Positions 51,269 to 62,100 of a stretch of DNA of 64,000 bases are shown here, in pieces. Position 1 is the first letter of the stretch. Every line of letters starts with the position of its first letter. The notes beneath the pieces were generated by a model. That model was not told where the DNA came from and made no database searches. It was given only the letters and a program-made list of their open reading frames with translations. The stretch lies in the NCBI RefSeq assembly GCF_014190915.1, contig NZ_JACHVU010000001.1, forward strand, positions 682,001 to 746,000, in the 5' to 3' direction. The stretch comes from Mycolicibacterium iranicum (GTDB taxonomy: Bacteria; Actinomycetota; Actinomycetes; Mycobacteriales; Mycobacteriaceae). Made by a program: the position numbers and the translations under genes.

Positions 51269-51306
51269 CGAAAACGGCCGGACCCGTTCGGGTCCGGCCG
51301 TTTTCG
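51269..51306 (-). terminator. Very strong hairpin terminator after the collagen-like gene
   Basis: CGAAAACGGCCGGACCCG and its exact complement are separated only by TT, a 38-base near-perfect palindrome with AAAA and TTTT at its flanks. It begins 30 bases after the stop of the minus-strand collagen-like gene and protects the SDR gene from read-through. Confidence 0.82.
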
Positions 51307-51335
51307 CGATGCTGCCGTGGTCGTGTGACCGGGTG

Positions 51336-51818
51336 CTACGGGACGGGGATGGTGGCGCAGCCGATGTTCGGGATACAGCCGGCGACTCCGTCGGGTCCCG
51401 CCGAACCGCTGACGCCGCCGGGGTTCGTGCTGCCGCTGGCGCCCTCGGGCCCGGCCGAACCGGACGGGCCGCCCGGGATCGCGCCGGACGCGCCCTCGGG
51501 GCCTGCCGCACCGGCCACACCGCCGGGGTTGGTGCTGCCGCTGACGCCGCCGGGTCCGGCTTCGCCGGCCGGACCGCCGGGGACGGCACCCGCAGCGCCG
51601 CCGGGGCCTGCCTCACCACCGGGGCCACCGGGGATGGCGCCTGCCGCGCCGCCCGGGCCCGCGGTGCCGATGCCGGCACACGGCGTGCCGTCGGCGTTGA
51701 AGCACGGCGGCGGGGCCGGCTGGGCGAAAGTCAGGGGCGCGGTTGCGATTGCAGTCGCCGCGGCGCCCGCGAAGAGCATAGGTCCGAAGATTCCGAGAGC
51801 AGATGTCTTGTTTCGCAT
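51336..51818 (-). CDS. Exported glycine-rich, collagen-like repeat protein
   Basis: 160 residues. A signal peptide ends near residue 32 (PLTFA|QP). After a short Cys-containing segment, residues 54-147 are five tandem modules of 17-18 residues starting GPGG or GPEG (54, 71, 88, 106, 123, and a diverged one at 141). Modules alternate between an IPGGP and a TNPGG middle. Cys39, 47, 148 and 154 flank the repeats on both sides and can close disulfides. ATG 51818 is chosen. Not a PE-PGRS protein. Likely a surface or secreted structural protein; role unknown. Confidence 0.75.
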   Translation of the reverse strand: MRNKTSALGIFGPMLFAGAAATAIATAPLTFAQPAPPPCFNADGTPCAGIGTAGPGGAAGAIPGGPGGEAGPGGAAGAVPGGPAGEAGPGGVSGSTNPGGVAGAAGPEGASGAIPGGPSGSAGPEGASGSTNPGGVSGSAGPDGVAGCIPNIGCATIPVP

Positions 51819-51884
51819 AACAGCTCTGTTGCCGTCTGACACAAATTCAAAACCCTGTTCCTATGAAGGTTTCCTAAGTGCCTC

Positions 51885-52517
51885 GTGAGGCATGCTGGCG
51901 GTGTGGGGCTGCTCATACGACTGGTCGAGCTGTTGCTCGTGTTGCTGCCGCTCATCGGTGTGGGCTACGCGACGTTCCGGGCCATCGTGTCGGCACGTCG
52001 GCCGTCGGTCGAGGACCCGGACGCGGCGGCGCGCAGGGTGATCCGGCGTGCCCTCGACGAGCACGACCGCACGGACGCGCGCTGGCTGGACTACGAACTG
52101 GACGTCGCCACGCTGCTGGACCGGCCGTTGATCACCGACATGCGCGATCCGTTGACGCAGCGGTTCCACCGCGCGAAGTTACGCGCCGACTTCCTGCGGC
52201 CGGCCGACAGCGCGGATCTGGCCGACGACCGGGACGCGACCCGTGAATACCTGGACGCCGTGCAGGAGTACGTGGCCGCGTTCGACATCGCCGAGGCGGA
52301 GGCGATGCGGCGTGGCCGCGCGGACTTCACCGCCGCAGAACAGGAACGGCTCTCCCGGGCGCAGCGCCTGCTGTCCGTGGCGTCGGACCAGGGCGCCACG
52401 CCGCAGGAACGCGACAGCGCCTACCGGCTTGCGCAGCGGGAACTGCACGGGCTGATCGTGCTGCCCGAGCGGGCCCGCGCCGCGTTGGAGCGGGGTATCG
52501 GCGGCGAACTGAACTAG
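51885..52517 (+). CDS. Membrane-anchored hypothetical protein
   Basis: 210 residues. One transmembrane segment near the N terminus (LLIRLVELLLVLLPLIGVGY) is followed by a charged, helical cytoplasmic part with many Asp, Glu and Arg (YLDAVQEYVAAFDIAEAEAM, QERLSRAQRLLSVASDQG). Function not recognised. The start may be GTG 51885 or GTG 51903, the latter directly before the membrane helix. Divergent from the collagen-like gene. Confidence 0.68.
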   Translation: MRHAGGVGLLIRLVELLLVLLPLIGVGYATFRAIVSARRPSVEDPDAAARRVIRRALDEHDRTDARWLDYELDVATLLDRPLITDMRDPLTQRFHRAKLRADFLRPADSADLADDRDATREYLDAVQEYVAAFDIAEAEAMRRGRADFTAAEQERLSRAQRLLSVASDQGATPQERDSAYRLAQRELHGLIVLPERARAALERGIGGELN

Positions 52518-52540
52518 CGACGCGGCTCAGCTGACCTGGC

Positions 52541-53935
52541 TCAGGCGTTGCTCAGCGCGGCGTCGGCGACGTCGAGTGCCCGGTCCAGGATCGCCAGGCC
52601 TTCGCGGGCCTGCTCGGCTGTGACGATGCACGGCGGCACCACGTGGATGCGGTTGTAGTTGGCGAACGGCAGCATTCCGAGCTTCTTGCATTCGGCGATC
52701 ACCGAATTCATTGTCGCGCTGGAGCTTCCGTAGGGTGCCAGTGGCTCGCGCGTGGCCTGGTCGGCGACGAGTTCCACCGCCCAGAACACGCCGGCGCCGC
52801 GGACCTCGCCGACGCAGGCGTGCTTGGCGGCGATATCGGCCAGCCCGGGGCCGATGACCTCGGCGCCCACGCGGGCGGCGTTCTCGACGATGCCCTCCTC
52901 GGCCATCGCGTTGATGGTGGCGACCGCGGCGGCGGTGGCCAGCGGGTGACCGGAGTAGGTGAGGCCGCCGGGGTAGGCGCGGTGGGCGAAGGTCTCGGCG
53001 ATCGCCGGGCTGATGGCGACACCGCCGAGCGGCACGTAGCCGGAGTTGACACCCTTGGCGAACGTCAGCAGGTCGGGGGTGACGTCGAAGTGGTTGATGG
53101 AGAACCATTTACCGCTGCGGCCGAAGCCGGCCATCACCTCGTCGGCGATGAAGATGATGCCGTACTCGTCGCACAGGGCGCGCACCCCGGCGATGTATCC
53201 GGGCGGGGGCACCATGATGCCCGCGGTGCCGGGGATCGACTCGAGGATGATCGCCGCGATGGTGGTGGGGCCCTCCATGCGGATCACGTCGTGCAGGTGC
53301 TGCAGGGCCCGCTCGGATTCTTCGGCCTCGGTGGTGGCGTGGAACTGCGAGCGGTACAGGAACGGTCCGAAGAAGTGGACGACGCCGGCGTTGCCGTGGT
53401 CGTTGGGCCAGCGGCGGGGATCTCCGGTGAGGTTGATCGCGGTCTCGGTCCCGCCGTGGTAGGAGCGGTAGCGCGAGAGCACCTTGTACCGGCCGGTGTG
53501 CAGGCGGGCCATCCGCACCGCGTGTTCGACCGCGTCCGCGCCGCCGTTGGTGAAGAAGATCCGGTTCAGCTCGCCCGGGGTGCGCTCGGCGATCAGCCGG
53601 GCGGCCTCGGAACGCGCGTCGTTGGCGTGCTGAGGGGCCACGGTGCACAGCTTGGCGGCCTGTTCGGCGATGGCGGCGACGACCTTCGGGTGCTGATGAC
53701 CGATGTTGGTGTTCACCAGCATCGACGAGAAGTCGAGCAGCTTACGGCCGTCGCCGTCCCAGACGTGGCAGCCCTCGGAGGCGACGATCGTCATGGGGGA
53801 GATGTCGGCCTGCGCGGACCACGAGTGGAACACGTGGGCGCGGTCGAGCTCGTAGGTGCGGGCGGCCTCCGCGCGGGCTTCGTCGACGGTGAGCCCGTTG
53901 GGCAGCGTGGATTCTTCGAGCGACTGGTTCAACAC
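52541..53935 (-). CDS. Class III pyridoxal-phosphate aminotransferase
   Basis: 464 residues. The Schiff-base Lys is Lys294 in LLTFAKGVNSGYVPLGG, the cofactor Asp is Asp265 in IIFIADEVMAGFGRSG, and FFTNGGADAVEHAVRMAR binds phosphate. It transfers an amino group from an omega-amine (for example taurine, GABA, putrescine-derived or acetylornithine) to an oxo acid. The substrate is not decided. GTG 53935; TACCGT (53942-53947) ends six bases upstream, so it is leaderless. Confidence 0.92.
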   Translation of the reverse strand: MLNQSLEESTLPNGLTVDEARAEAARTYELDRAHVFHSWSAQADISPMTIVASEGCHVWDGDGRKLLDFSSMLVNTNIGHQHPKVVAAIAEQAAKLCTVAPQHANDARSEAARLIAERTPGELNRIFFTNGGADAVEHAVRMARLHTGRYKVLSRYRSYHGGTETAINLTGDPRRWPNDHGNAGVVHFFGPFLYRSQFHATTEAEESERALQHLHDVIRMEGPTTIAAIILESIPGTAGIMVPPPGYIAGVRALCDEYGIIFIADEVMAGFGRSGKWFSINHFDVTPDLLTFAKGVNSGYVPLGGVAISPAIAETFAHRAYPGGLTYSGHPLATAAAVATINAMAEEGIVENAARVGAEVIGPGLADIAAKHACVGEVRGAGVFWAVELVADQATREPLAPYGSSSATMNSVIAECKKLGMLPFANYNRIHVVPPCIVTAEQAREGLAILDRALDVADAALSNA

Positions 53936-53941
53936 AGTTAA

Positions 53942-53947
53942 ACGGTA
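53942..53947 (-). promoter_or_regulatory. -10 element of the leaderless aminotransferase gene
   Basis: TACCGT on the minus strand ends six bases before GTG 53935, so the transcript should start at the codon. Confidence 0.45.
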
Positions 53948-53998
53948 GATCCCCGCGGCCGGAAGCGGAAACTGCGCAGCCGAACGTGCCCCGACGGG

Positions 53999-55420
53999 TC
54001 AGCTCTGCGAGGCGTCCTCCAGCGCGGCGAGGGCGTCTCCGGTGTACACCGCGAGCCGTTGCAGGTGCGGCAGGCGGTCGCGGCAGCCGACGAAGCCGAA
54101 GTTGATCGTGTCGGCGTAGCTCTGCAGCGTGATGTTCAACGCCATGCCGTGGATCGGGATCGAGACCGGGTAGGTGGCTTCGAGTCGGGAACCGTTGAAG
54201 AACAACGGTTCCCGGGGGCCCGGAACGTTCGACACGCACAGGTTGAACGTGTAGGGCCACGGCGGTTGGACCCCGGTCAGGGCCCCGGCGATCTGCCCGC
54301 CCGCCGGCGCGAGCAGCGCCGCGGTGTAGGCGATGATCGCAGCGGGGGTCATCGTCTGCAGCTGTCCCTTGGCAGCGCGCGTCGCCGCCGTGATCGCGTC
54401 GAGGCGCTCGACCGGGTCCTCGATGTCGGTGCCCATCGGCGACAGGATCGCGCCCACCGCGTTGCCGCCGCCCTCGTCGCCCTTGGGCCGGACGTTGACG
54501 GGCAGGAACGCGACCAGCGACCGGTCGGGGAGTTTGTCGAACTCCATCAGGAACTTGCGCAGGCCGCCGCCGATGACCGCCAGCGCCACATCGTTGATCG
54601 TCGCGCCGTGCTGGGAGCTCAGCTTCTTGAGCCGGTCGAACTCGTACTGCTGGGTCGCGAACCGGCGGTTGCGGCTGATCCTGGCGTTGAGGATGCTGTG
54701 CGGCGCCGATGCCGAACCTGAGATGTGGACGTTGTCGCCGTCCCGCCTGATCTGCGTATTGACCAGTGCCGCAGTCAGATCCAGTGCCGAAGAGACGCCG
54801 CCGGTCACCGCCGAACCCACGCCGCCCAGCGTGCGCAGGGTGGCCGTCAGCGGATTGGACGACTCGGCGGGCTCCCGTCGGGCCCGCGCCGGCGTCGGCA
54901 CGTTGAAGAACATCCGGGTGTCCCGCGATTCCGGATCCGTCGACAGGCTGCGGCTCAGCATGCGCATCGCGCTGTAGCCGTCGACGAGGGCGTGGTGGAT
55001 CTTCATGTACAGGGCGAACCGGCCGCCCTCCAGGCCCTCGATGACGTGGAGTTCCCACGGTGGCCGCGTCAGGTCGAGATGGTTGCTGTGCAGCCGCGAC
55101 ACCAGGATGCCGAGCTCCCGTTCGTCGCCGGGGCTGGCCAGCGCCGACCGGCGCACGTGGTAGTCGAAGTCGAAATCCTCGTCGGTGACCCAACTGTGCA
55201 GCGGGCTGAACTGCAGACGCGGGTACGCGAGCTTGCGGTTCCACGGCGCCATCACCTCTTGCTGACGCGCGTCGTCGATCATCTGCCGCAGGTAGTCCCG
55301 CGGGGCGTCGGCCGGCGGGGTGAACGGGAGCAGCCCGGCGACGTGCATCTTCGAACTCGATGTCTCGCCGTAGATGAAGATCAGATCTTGAAGTCCCAGA
55401 CGGACACTGTTGGCGCTCAC
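53999..55420 (-). CDS. WS/DGAT wax ester synthase/diacylglycerol acyltransferase
   Basis: 473 residues. The catalytic motif is MKIHHALVDGYSAM with His142, His143 and Asp147-Gly148. The C-terminal half carries GATINDVALAVIGGGLRKF and VSNVPGPREPLFFNGSRL, both typical of mycobacterial TGS proteins. It makes triacylglycerol or wax ester from acyl-CoA. TAGCGT (55427-55432) ends six bases before GTG 55420, so it is leaderless. Confidence 0.95.
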   Translation of the reverse strand: MSANSVRLGLQDLIFIYGETSSSKMHVAGLLPFTPPADAPRDYLRQMIDDARQQEVMAPWNRKLAYPRLQFSPLHSWVTDEDFDFDYHVRRSALASPGDERELGILVSRLHSNHLDLTRPPWELHVIEGLEGGRFALYMKIHHALVDGYSAMRMLSRSLSTDPESRDTRMFFNVPTPARARREPAESSNPLTATLRTLGGVGSAVTGGVSSALDLTAALVNTQIRRDGDNVHISGSASAPHSILNARISRNRRFATQQYEFDRLKKLSSQHGATINDVALAVIGGGLRKFLMEFDKLPDRSLVAFLPVNVRPKGDEGGGNAVGAILSPMGTDIEDPVERLDAITAATRAAKGQLQTMTPAAIIAYTAALLAPAGGQIAGALTGVQPPWPYTFNLCVSNVPGPREPLFFNGSRLEATYPVSIPIHGMALNITLQSYADTINFGFVGCRDRLPHLQRLAVYTGDALAALEDASQS

Positions 55421-55426
55421 GGATGC

Positions 55427-55432
55427 ACGCTA
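55427..55432 (-). promoter_or_regulatory. -10 element of the leaderless WS/DGAT gene
   Basis: TAGCGT on the minus strand ends six bases before GTG 55420. The next gene upstream stops at 55443, so this promoter sits in a 22-base gap. Confidence 0.45.
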
Positions 55433-55442
55433 GCCGTCGCGC

Positions 55443-56888
55443 CTAGGTTCCACAGAAGGTTTGGAAGGAGGCGCTGAACTCCTTGGCCCCAGGCTCGGCG
55501 TACCGCTGCAGGCCCGGCCGCTCGTCGTACGGCGACCGGACAGCGTCCAGCAGGCTCTCCACGGGCACCAGATCGCCGGCGGTCGCCGCGGTCAGCGCTT
55601 CCTCGACGAGGTGGTTGCGCGGAATGTAGACCGGGTTGACCCGGTCCATCAGGTCGGCATCGGGCCCCAGCGCGCGCCAGCGTTCCAGCCATCCGTCGAA
55701 CGCGGCCAGGTCGATGAACTCACCGCGCACCGGTTCGCTCTCACCGCGGGCCGCCGCCGCGAGCCGCCGGAAGAAGGACGTGAAGTCGACCCCGCTCTGG
55801 TGCAGTTGGGTCAGCAGATCCTCGATCAGCCCCGCCGTCGTCTCCGCGGGGGCACCGGGAACGCCGAGCTTGGTGCGCATGCCGTCGGTCCATTCGGCGT
55901 CGTACCGCGCGGCGAACCCGCCCAGCACGCCTTCGGCCTTCTCGATCGCCGAGGCCGAATCCTCGTCGATCAGCGGCAGCAGCGTCTCGGCGAAGCGGGC
56001 CAGGTTCCACAGCGCGATCGAGGGCTGGTTGCCGTAGGCGTACCGCCCCCACGCGTCGATCGAGGAGAACACCGTCTTCGGGTCGAACGGCTCCATGAAC
56101 GCGCACGGTCCGTAGTCGATGGTCTCGCCGGAGATCGTCATGTTGTCGGTGTTCATCACGCCGTGGATGAAGCCGACCAGCATCCAGCGCGCGATCAGCT
56201 GCGCCTGCACGTCGCTGACCGCCCCGAGCAGCGCGAGGTAGCGGTGCTCGGCCTCTGCCGCGGCGGGGTGATGCCGGGCGATGGCGTGATCGGCCACCCG
56301 CCGCAGCACGTCGACGTTGCCGGTCGAGGCCGCGTACTGGAACGTCCCGACCCGCAGATGACTGGACGCCACCCGCGCCAGCACCGCGCCGGGCAGCGGC
56401 ATCTCGCGGTACACCGGGCGTCCGGTGGCGACGACGGCCAGTGCCCGCGTCGTCGGGATGCCCAGGGCGTGCATCGCCTCGCTGATCACGTACTCGCGCA
56501 TCATCGGTCCGACCGCGGCCAGCCCGTCGCCGCCGCGGGCGAACGGGGTGCGCCCCGAGCCCTTGAGGTGCAGGTCGCGCAGGCGCCCGTCGGGCGTTTC
56601 GAGCTCGCCCATCAGCAGCGCACGCCCGTCGCCGAGCCGCGGTTGGAAGCCGCCGAACTGGTGACCCGCGTACGCCTGCGCCACGGGGGTCGCCTCGGAC
56701 GGGACGACCGTGCCGGTCAGCACACCCAGACCGTCGGGCGAGCGCAGCCACTCGGCATCGAGGCCGAGTTCGGCGGCCAGCGGTTCGTTGAGGGCCAGTA
56801 GGTGCGGCTCGGGCGCCTCGTCCGCCTTCCACCGCACCGCCAGCTCGGGGAGCTCGCCGACGAATCGGCTCTGCAGTGCGAGATTCAC
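55443..56888 (-). CDS. SelO (YdiU) protein adenylyltransferase
   Basis: 481 residues of the SelO/UPF0061 family. Motifs include [38 protein letters not shown], and [20 protein letters not shown] with the metal-binding NxxD/DxG-type residues. SelO is a pseudokinase-fold enzyme that transfers AMP to Ser, Thr or Tyr of proteins and helps in oxidative stress. The C terminus ends FQTFCGT with Cys where SelO of animals has selenocysteine. GTG 56888 is chosen after GGGTGG. Confidence 0.93.
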   Translation of the reverse strand: MNLALQSRFVGELPELAVRWKADEAPEPHLLALNEPLAAELGLDAEWLRSPDGLGVLTGTVVPSEATPVAQAYAGHQFGGFQPRLGDGRALLMGELETPDGRLRDLHLKGSGRTPFARGGDGLAAVGPMMREYVISEAMHALGIPTTRALAVVATGRPVYREMPLPGAVLARVASSHLRVGTFQYAASTGNVDVLRRVADHAIARHHPAAAEAEHRYLALLGAVSDVQAQLIARWMLVGFIHGVMNTDNMTISGETIDYGPCAFMEPFDPKTVFSSIDAWGRYAYGNQPSIALWNLARFAETLLPLIDEDSASAIEKAEGVLGGFAARYDAEWTDGMRTKLGVPGAPAETTAGLIEDLLTQLHQSGVDFTSFFRRLAAAARGESEPVRGEFIDLAAFDGWLERWRALGPDADLMDRVNPVYIPRNHLVEEALTAATAGDLVPVESLLDAVRSPYDERPGLQRYAEPGAKEFSASFQTFCGT

Positions 56889-56898
56889 CCCACCCAGC

Positions 56899-58068
56899 CT
56901 ACGGAGACGGCGGGATGACGGCGATCGCGTCGACTCCGGGCTTGAGGGTGAAGCGCCGCGTGCCCTCCTCGAACACCAGCGTGCCCGACAGCTCGCCGGG
57001 CGCATCGGCACGCGCAAGGAGCAGCGCGCGCTGGCCGGGGGCGACTTCGGCGGTCTGCAACGCCGAGGTGGGCGGGGCCGCCTGCGCGATCTGCTGGTCG
57101 GCGACCTCCCACACCACCGGCGGGTAGGTCTGCGGCTGTCCGCACACCCAGGTCGTCAGGCTCAGCGTCGGTGCTCCGCTGGCCGGCCACCACAGCTTGG
57201 TCACCCGGGACCCGGCGGCGGCGTCCGCGCCCGCCACATCGAACGTCTGCTGGGTGCCGGCGGCGTCGGAGGTCACGACCGCCGCGGAGCCGCAGTCGCT
57301 GCCGGTGGCGCGGTACAGCGCGTAGGCCAGCGAGGCGCCGTCGGGGCTGAGGCGGGCCACCGCCACCGGGCTGTTGGCGTCGGCCTGCCCGAGCGGTGAC
57401 GGCGGCCCCGGCCCGCGCACGGCGTAGAGGGTTTCCGGGCCGCCGAACGGCGACGGCGGTGCCTCGACCCTGGCCAGCACCGCGGTCCCGCCGCGGGCGA
57501 CCAGCAGCCGCGGGTCACCCGGACGCACCCCCGCGACGGCGGGCAGGTCGACGGTCTGCGCCAGCTCGGGTCGGGAATTCGGGTCGGCGAGGTCCAGCCT
57601 CATCAGCCGGTTCGGCTGTTCCCACCACAGGATCGTGCTCCCACCCGCCGTGCCCAGCGACGGGCCCACGGGAATCGCGCGGGTCGTCCCCTCACCGCTG
57701 GCGACTTCGAGCGTGGCCAGTTGCCCGTCGACGGTGCGGGCGAACACGAACCTGCCGTCCTCGGTGGTGAGCAGATCGTTGGACGGCGGGAACGCGCCCT
57801 GGGCGGTGGCGACGACCGTGGTGCCCTCGACGAGGCCGATCTCGTCGGCCGCGCGGTAGGCGAGCAGCGGCACCGAGGTGTCGGGTCTGGCCGCCGTGGT
57901 CGTCGGGTCGAACGGCGAGCGCGACGTCGCAGTGGTGCCGGCGGGCGTGCCGGACGGCGCCGTGGAGTCCACGCCGGTGCAGGCGGCCAGCAGGCAGGTG
58001 ATCAGGGCCAGCGCTGCGAGGAGGATCGGAGGTGTCTTCGGTCTCTGTGTATCGGGCAGCATCTTCAT
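56899..58068 (-). CDS. Lipoprotein with beta-propeller-like repeats
   Basis: 389 residues. The signal has a lipobox CLLAAC (Cys30). After a Thr/Ser/Pro-rich linker, the body shows repeated strand patterns with [15 protein letters not shown] and [19 protein letters not shown], which suggests a propeller fold like TolB or WD-type sensor domains. Function is unknown. GGGAAGAGA lies before ATG 58068. Its stop is 10 bases from the SelO start, so the two may be cotranscribed. Confidence 0.72.
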   Translation of the reverse strand: MKMLPDTQRPKTPPILLAALALITCLLAACTGVDSTAPSGTPAGTTATSRSPFDPTTTAARPDTSVPLLAYRAADEIGLVEGTTVVATAQGAFPPSNDLLTTEDGRFVFARTVDGQLATLEVASGEGTTRAIPVGPSLGTAGGSTILWWEQPNRLMRLDLADPNSRPELAQTVDLPAVAGVRPGDPRLLVARGGTAVLARVEAPPSPFGGPETLYAVRGPGPPSPLGQADANSPVAVARLSPDGASLAYALYRATGSDCGSAAVVTSDAAGTQQTFDVAGADAAAGSRVTKLWWPASGAPTLSLTTWVCGQPQTYPPVVWEVADQQIAQAAPPTSALQTAEVAPGQRALLLARADAPGELSGTLVFEEGTRRFTLKPGVDAIAVIPPSP

Positions 58069-58214
58069 AGGTCTCTTCCCATGAAAGCTCACTCCGGCGG
58101 GCCCCGGCGCCTTAGGTATGGTGATTTTTCCCGACTCATGGGGGAACGCGAGGCCACGACGACGAGGTCGGCAGGCCGCCGGGGGACATTCGTCATCAGA
58201 TGTGGAGCAATGCT

Positions 58215-59108
58215 GTGAGCTTGAACACGATCGCCTTGGAGCTCGTGCCGCCGAACGTGGACGGCGGGCAGGAACGGGCTCTCGAAGAGGCTGAGAAGGT
58301 GCTGCGCTGCTCTGCGGAGGCCGGCCTGGCCGGACGGGTCCGCCACGTCATGATCCCGGGCATGATCGAGGAGGACGGCGACCGTCCCATCGAGATGAAA
58401 CCCAAGCTCGACGTCCTCGACTTCTGGACGATGATCAAGCCGGAGCTCCCCGGCATCAAGGGCCTGTGCACCCAGGTCACCGCATTCATGGACGAACCCA
58501 CGCTGCACGGCCGGCTCGCCCGGCTCGGGGACAGCGGGTTCGAGGGCATCGCCTTCGTCGGTGTGCCCCGAACGCTCAGCGACGGCGAGGGTGGCGGCGT
58601 GGCGCCCACCGACGCGCTGTCGATCTTCGACGGGGTCGTCGAGAACCGGGGCGTCATCCTGATCCCGACGCGCGAGGGCGAGCACGGCCGCTTCAACTTC
58701 AAGTGCGACCGCGGCGCCACCTACGGCATGACCCAGCTGCTCTACTCCGACGCGATCGTGGGCTTCCTGAAGGAGTTCGCGCAGTCCACCGATCATCGCC
58801 CCGAGATCCTGCTGTCGTTCGGGTTCGTCCCGAAGGTGGAGAGCCGGGTCGGGCTCATCAACTGGCTGATCCAGGACCCCGGCAACGAGGCCGTCGCGCA
58901 GGAGCAGGAGTTCGTCAGGACGCTCGCCGACACCGATCCGGCCGGCCGGCGCCAACTGATGGTGGACCTCTACAAGCGGGTCATCGACGGGGTCGGCGAC
59001 CTCGGCTTCCCGCTGAGCGTGCACTTCGAGGCGACGTACGGCGTCAACACCGCAGCCTTCGAGACGCTGGCCGAGATGCTGGCCTACTGGTCGCCCGACA
59101 CCCCCTGA
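58215..59108 (+). CDS. Mycobacterial-type methylenetetrahydrofolate reductase
   Basis: 297 residues. The sequence (SLNTIALELVPPNVDGG, RHVMIPGMIEEDGDRPIEM, NRGVILIPTREGEHGRFNF, VDLYKRVIDGVGDLGFPLS) matches closely what I recall of Rv2172c of M. tuberculosis, a reductase without flavin described in mycobacteria as forming 5-methyltetrahydrofolate for methionine synthesis. GTG 58215 is preferred over ATG 58200 because the homologous protein begins at SLNTIALEL. It is divergent from the lipoprotein gene. Confidence 0.82.
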   Translation: MSLNTIALELVPPNVDGGQERALEEAEKVLRCSAEAGLAGRVRHVMIPGMIEEDGDRPIEMKPKLDVLDFWTMIKPELPGIKGLCTQVTAFMDEPTLHGRLARLGDSGFEGIAFVGVPRTLSDGEGGGVAPTDALSIFDGVVENRGVILIPTREGEHGRFNFKCDRGATYGMTQLLYSDAIVGFLKEFAQSTDHRPEILLSFGFVPKVESRVGLINWLIQDPGNEAVAQEQEFVRTLADTDPAGRRQLMVDLYKRVIDGVGDLGFPLSVHFEATYGVNTAAFETLAEMLAYWSPDTP

Positions 59109-59139
59109 CACCCCGGGGGCGCCCCGCCGCCGCGACGCC

Positions 59140-59145
59140 TATCGT
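59140..59145 (+). promoter_or_regulatory. -10 element of the leaderless hrpA gene
   Basis: TATCGT fits TANNNT and ends six bases before ATG 59152, so the transcript probably begins with the start codon. No clear -35 is seen. Confidence 0.5.
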
Positions 59146-59151
59146 GGCCGG

Positions 59152-62100
59152 ATGCCCGAATCGTCCCCGACCGACGTCCGTGCCCTGCGCGCACGCCTGG
59201 ACGGTCTGACGATCAACGACGCCGCCCGGCTCGGGCGGCGTCTGCGCCAACTGCGCAACCCCACCGCGCCACAGCTCGACCGCCTCGCCGAACGGTTCGC
59301 CGCCGCGGAGGCGCTCGTCGCGACCCGGCTCGCCGCCGTCCCCGAGATCACCTACCCCGACCTGCCGGTCACCGAGCGCCGCGAGGACATCGCGGCGGCC
59401 ATCGCGGCCAACCAGGTCGTCATCGTGGCCGGCGAGACCGGGTCGGGCAAGACCACGCAGCTGCCGAAGATCTGTCTGGAGATGGGCAGGGGTATCCGCG
59501 GCACCATCGGCCACACGCAGCCGCGTCGGCTCGCCGCGCGCACGGTCGGCGCCCGCATCGCCGAGGAGCTGGGCACTCCTCTCGGTGAGGCGGTGGGCTA
59601 CACCGTGCGGTTCACCGACCAGGCCGGCGACCGCACCCTGGTGAAGTTGATGACCGACGGCATCCTGCTCGCCGAGGTGCAGCGCGACCGGCGGCTGCTG
59701 CGCTACGACACCCTGATCATCGACGAGGCCCACGAGCGCAGCCTCAACATCGACTTCCTCCTGGGATACCTGCGCCAGTTGCTGCCGCGCCGGCCCGATC
59801 TGAAGGTGATCGTCACCTCGGCGACGATCGAGCCGGAGCGCTTCGCGCAGTTCTTCGGCGACGCACCCATCGTGGAGGTCTCGGGACGGACCTACCCCGT
59901 CGAGATCCGTTACCGGCCACTGGAGGTGGTGGTGCCGGGCGGGGACGACGAGGACCCCGACGACCCCGACCACGAGGTGGTGCGCACCGAGCTGCGCGAT
60001 CCGACCGAGGCGATCATCGACGCCGTCGCCGAACTCGAGGCCGAACCGCGCGGTGACGTGCTGGTGTTCCTGTCGGGTGAGCGCGAGATCCGTGACACCG
60101 CCGAGGCGTTGAGGGCGGTGACGGACCCGGACCACACCGAGGTGCTGCCCCTGTATGCGCGCCTCCCGACGGCCGAGCAGCAGAAGGTGTTCTCGCCGGG
60201 CCGCACCGCCCGCCGAATCGTGTTGGCCACCAACGTCGCCGAGACATCGCTGACGGTGCCGGGCATCCGGTACGTCGTGGACCCCGGTACCGCGCGCATC
60301 TCCCGGTACAGCCGCAGGACCAAGGTGCAGCGGCTGCCGATCGAGCCGATCTCGCAGGCGTCGGCCGCCCAGCGCGCGGGCCGCTCGGGCCGCACCGCCC
60401 CCGGCGTCTGCATCCGGTTGTACTCCGAGCAGGACTTCGAATCCCGCCCGCGCTACACCGATCCCGAGATCCTGCGGACCAACCTCGCCGCGGTGATCCT
60501 GCAGATGGCCGCGCTCGGATTCGGCGACATCGAGGCCTTCGGCTTCCTCGATCCGCCCGATGCGCGCAGCATCCGCGACGGCGTGGCCCTGCTGCAGGAA
60601 CTCGGCGCGTTCGACCGGGAAGGCGCCCTCACCGACGTCGGACGCAGGCTCGCCCAGATCCCGGTCGATCCTCGGCTGGGTCGGATGATCCTGCAGGCCG
60701 ACACCGAGGGCTGCGTGCGCGAGATGCTGGTGCTCGCCGCGGCTCTGTCGATCCCGGACCCGCGGGAACGGCCCACCGACCGCGAGGACGCGGCACGGCA
60801 GAAGCATGCCCGCTTCGCCGACCAGCATTCGGACTTCACCTCCTTCCTGAACCTCTGGCAGTACCTGCGGGAGCAGCGAAAGGAACGCTCCGGCAGCTCT
60901 TTTCGGCGGATGTGCCGCGACGAGTTCCTGCATTACCTGCGGATCCGCGAATGGCAGGACCTGGTCGGGCAGCTGCGCGGCATCTGCCGTGACCTCGGTA
61001 TCCAGGAAGGCCCCGAGCAGAACGAGCCCGCCGACGCCGCGGCGGTGCACTCGGCGCTGACAGCCGGGCTGCTGTCACACGTCGGGATGCGCGACACCGA
61101 CGGCCGCACCTATGAGGGCGCCCGCAACGCGAAGTTCGTGCTGGCGCCGGGCTCGGTTCTGAGCCGGCGGCCGCCGCGCTGGGTCGTGGTCGCCGACCTC
61201 GTCGAGACGAGCCGCCTGTTCGGCAGGACCGCGGCGCGGATCGACCCCGAGGCGGTGGAGCGGGTGGCCGGCCACCTGCTGCAGCGCACCTACAGCGAGC
61301 CCCACTGGGACGCCGAGCGCGGCGCGGTGATGGCCTATGAACGGGTGACGCTCTACGGCCTGCCCCTGGTGGCCCGTCGTCGCATCGGTTACGCCCAGGT
61401 CGACCCCGAGGTGTCGCGGGACCTGTTCCTGCGGCACGCCCTGGTCGAGGGCGACTGGCGCACCAAACACCACTTCTTCCGCGACAACGCCCGGCTGCGT
61501 GAGGAACTCGCCGGCCTGGAGGACCGCGCCCGACGCCGGGACCTGCTCGTCGGCGACGACGAGATCTTCGCGTTCTACGACGCCCGCGTGCCGGCCGACG
61601 TGGTGTCGTCGCGGCACTTCGACGGCTGGTGGCGCAAGGAGCGGCACCGCAACCCCGACCTGCTCACCATGACGCGGGACGACCTGCTGCGGGCCGATGC
61701 CGGCGCCGACCAGCCCGATGCCTGGCAGGCCGGTGACCTCACGCTCCCGTTGAGCTACCGCTTCGATCCGAGCGCACCCGACGACGGCGTCACCGTCCAC
61801 GTCCCGGTCGACGTCCTGGCCCGACTCGGCGGCGACGACTTCGCCTGGCAGGTGCCCGCGCTGCGGGAGGAACTGCTGACCGCGCTGATCCGCTCGCTGC
61901 CGAAAGACCTGCGCCGCAACTTCGTTCCCGCTCCCGACACGGCCAGGGCGCTGCTCGACTCGATCACCCCCGACAGCGGACCTCTCTTGGATGCCGTGCA
62001 GCGCGAATTGCGCCGCCGTACCGGAGTTCTGGTGCCGATCGATGCGTTCGACCTCGACAAGCTTCCCCCGCACCTGCGCGTCACCTTCGCCGTCGAGAGC

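Noticed and set aside
51336-51818. Glycine-rich gene considered as PE-PGRS
   Set aside because: It has an ordinary signal peptide rather than a PE domain, and its modules are 17-18 residues with Pro and Ser, not GGA/GGN repeats.
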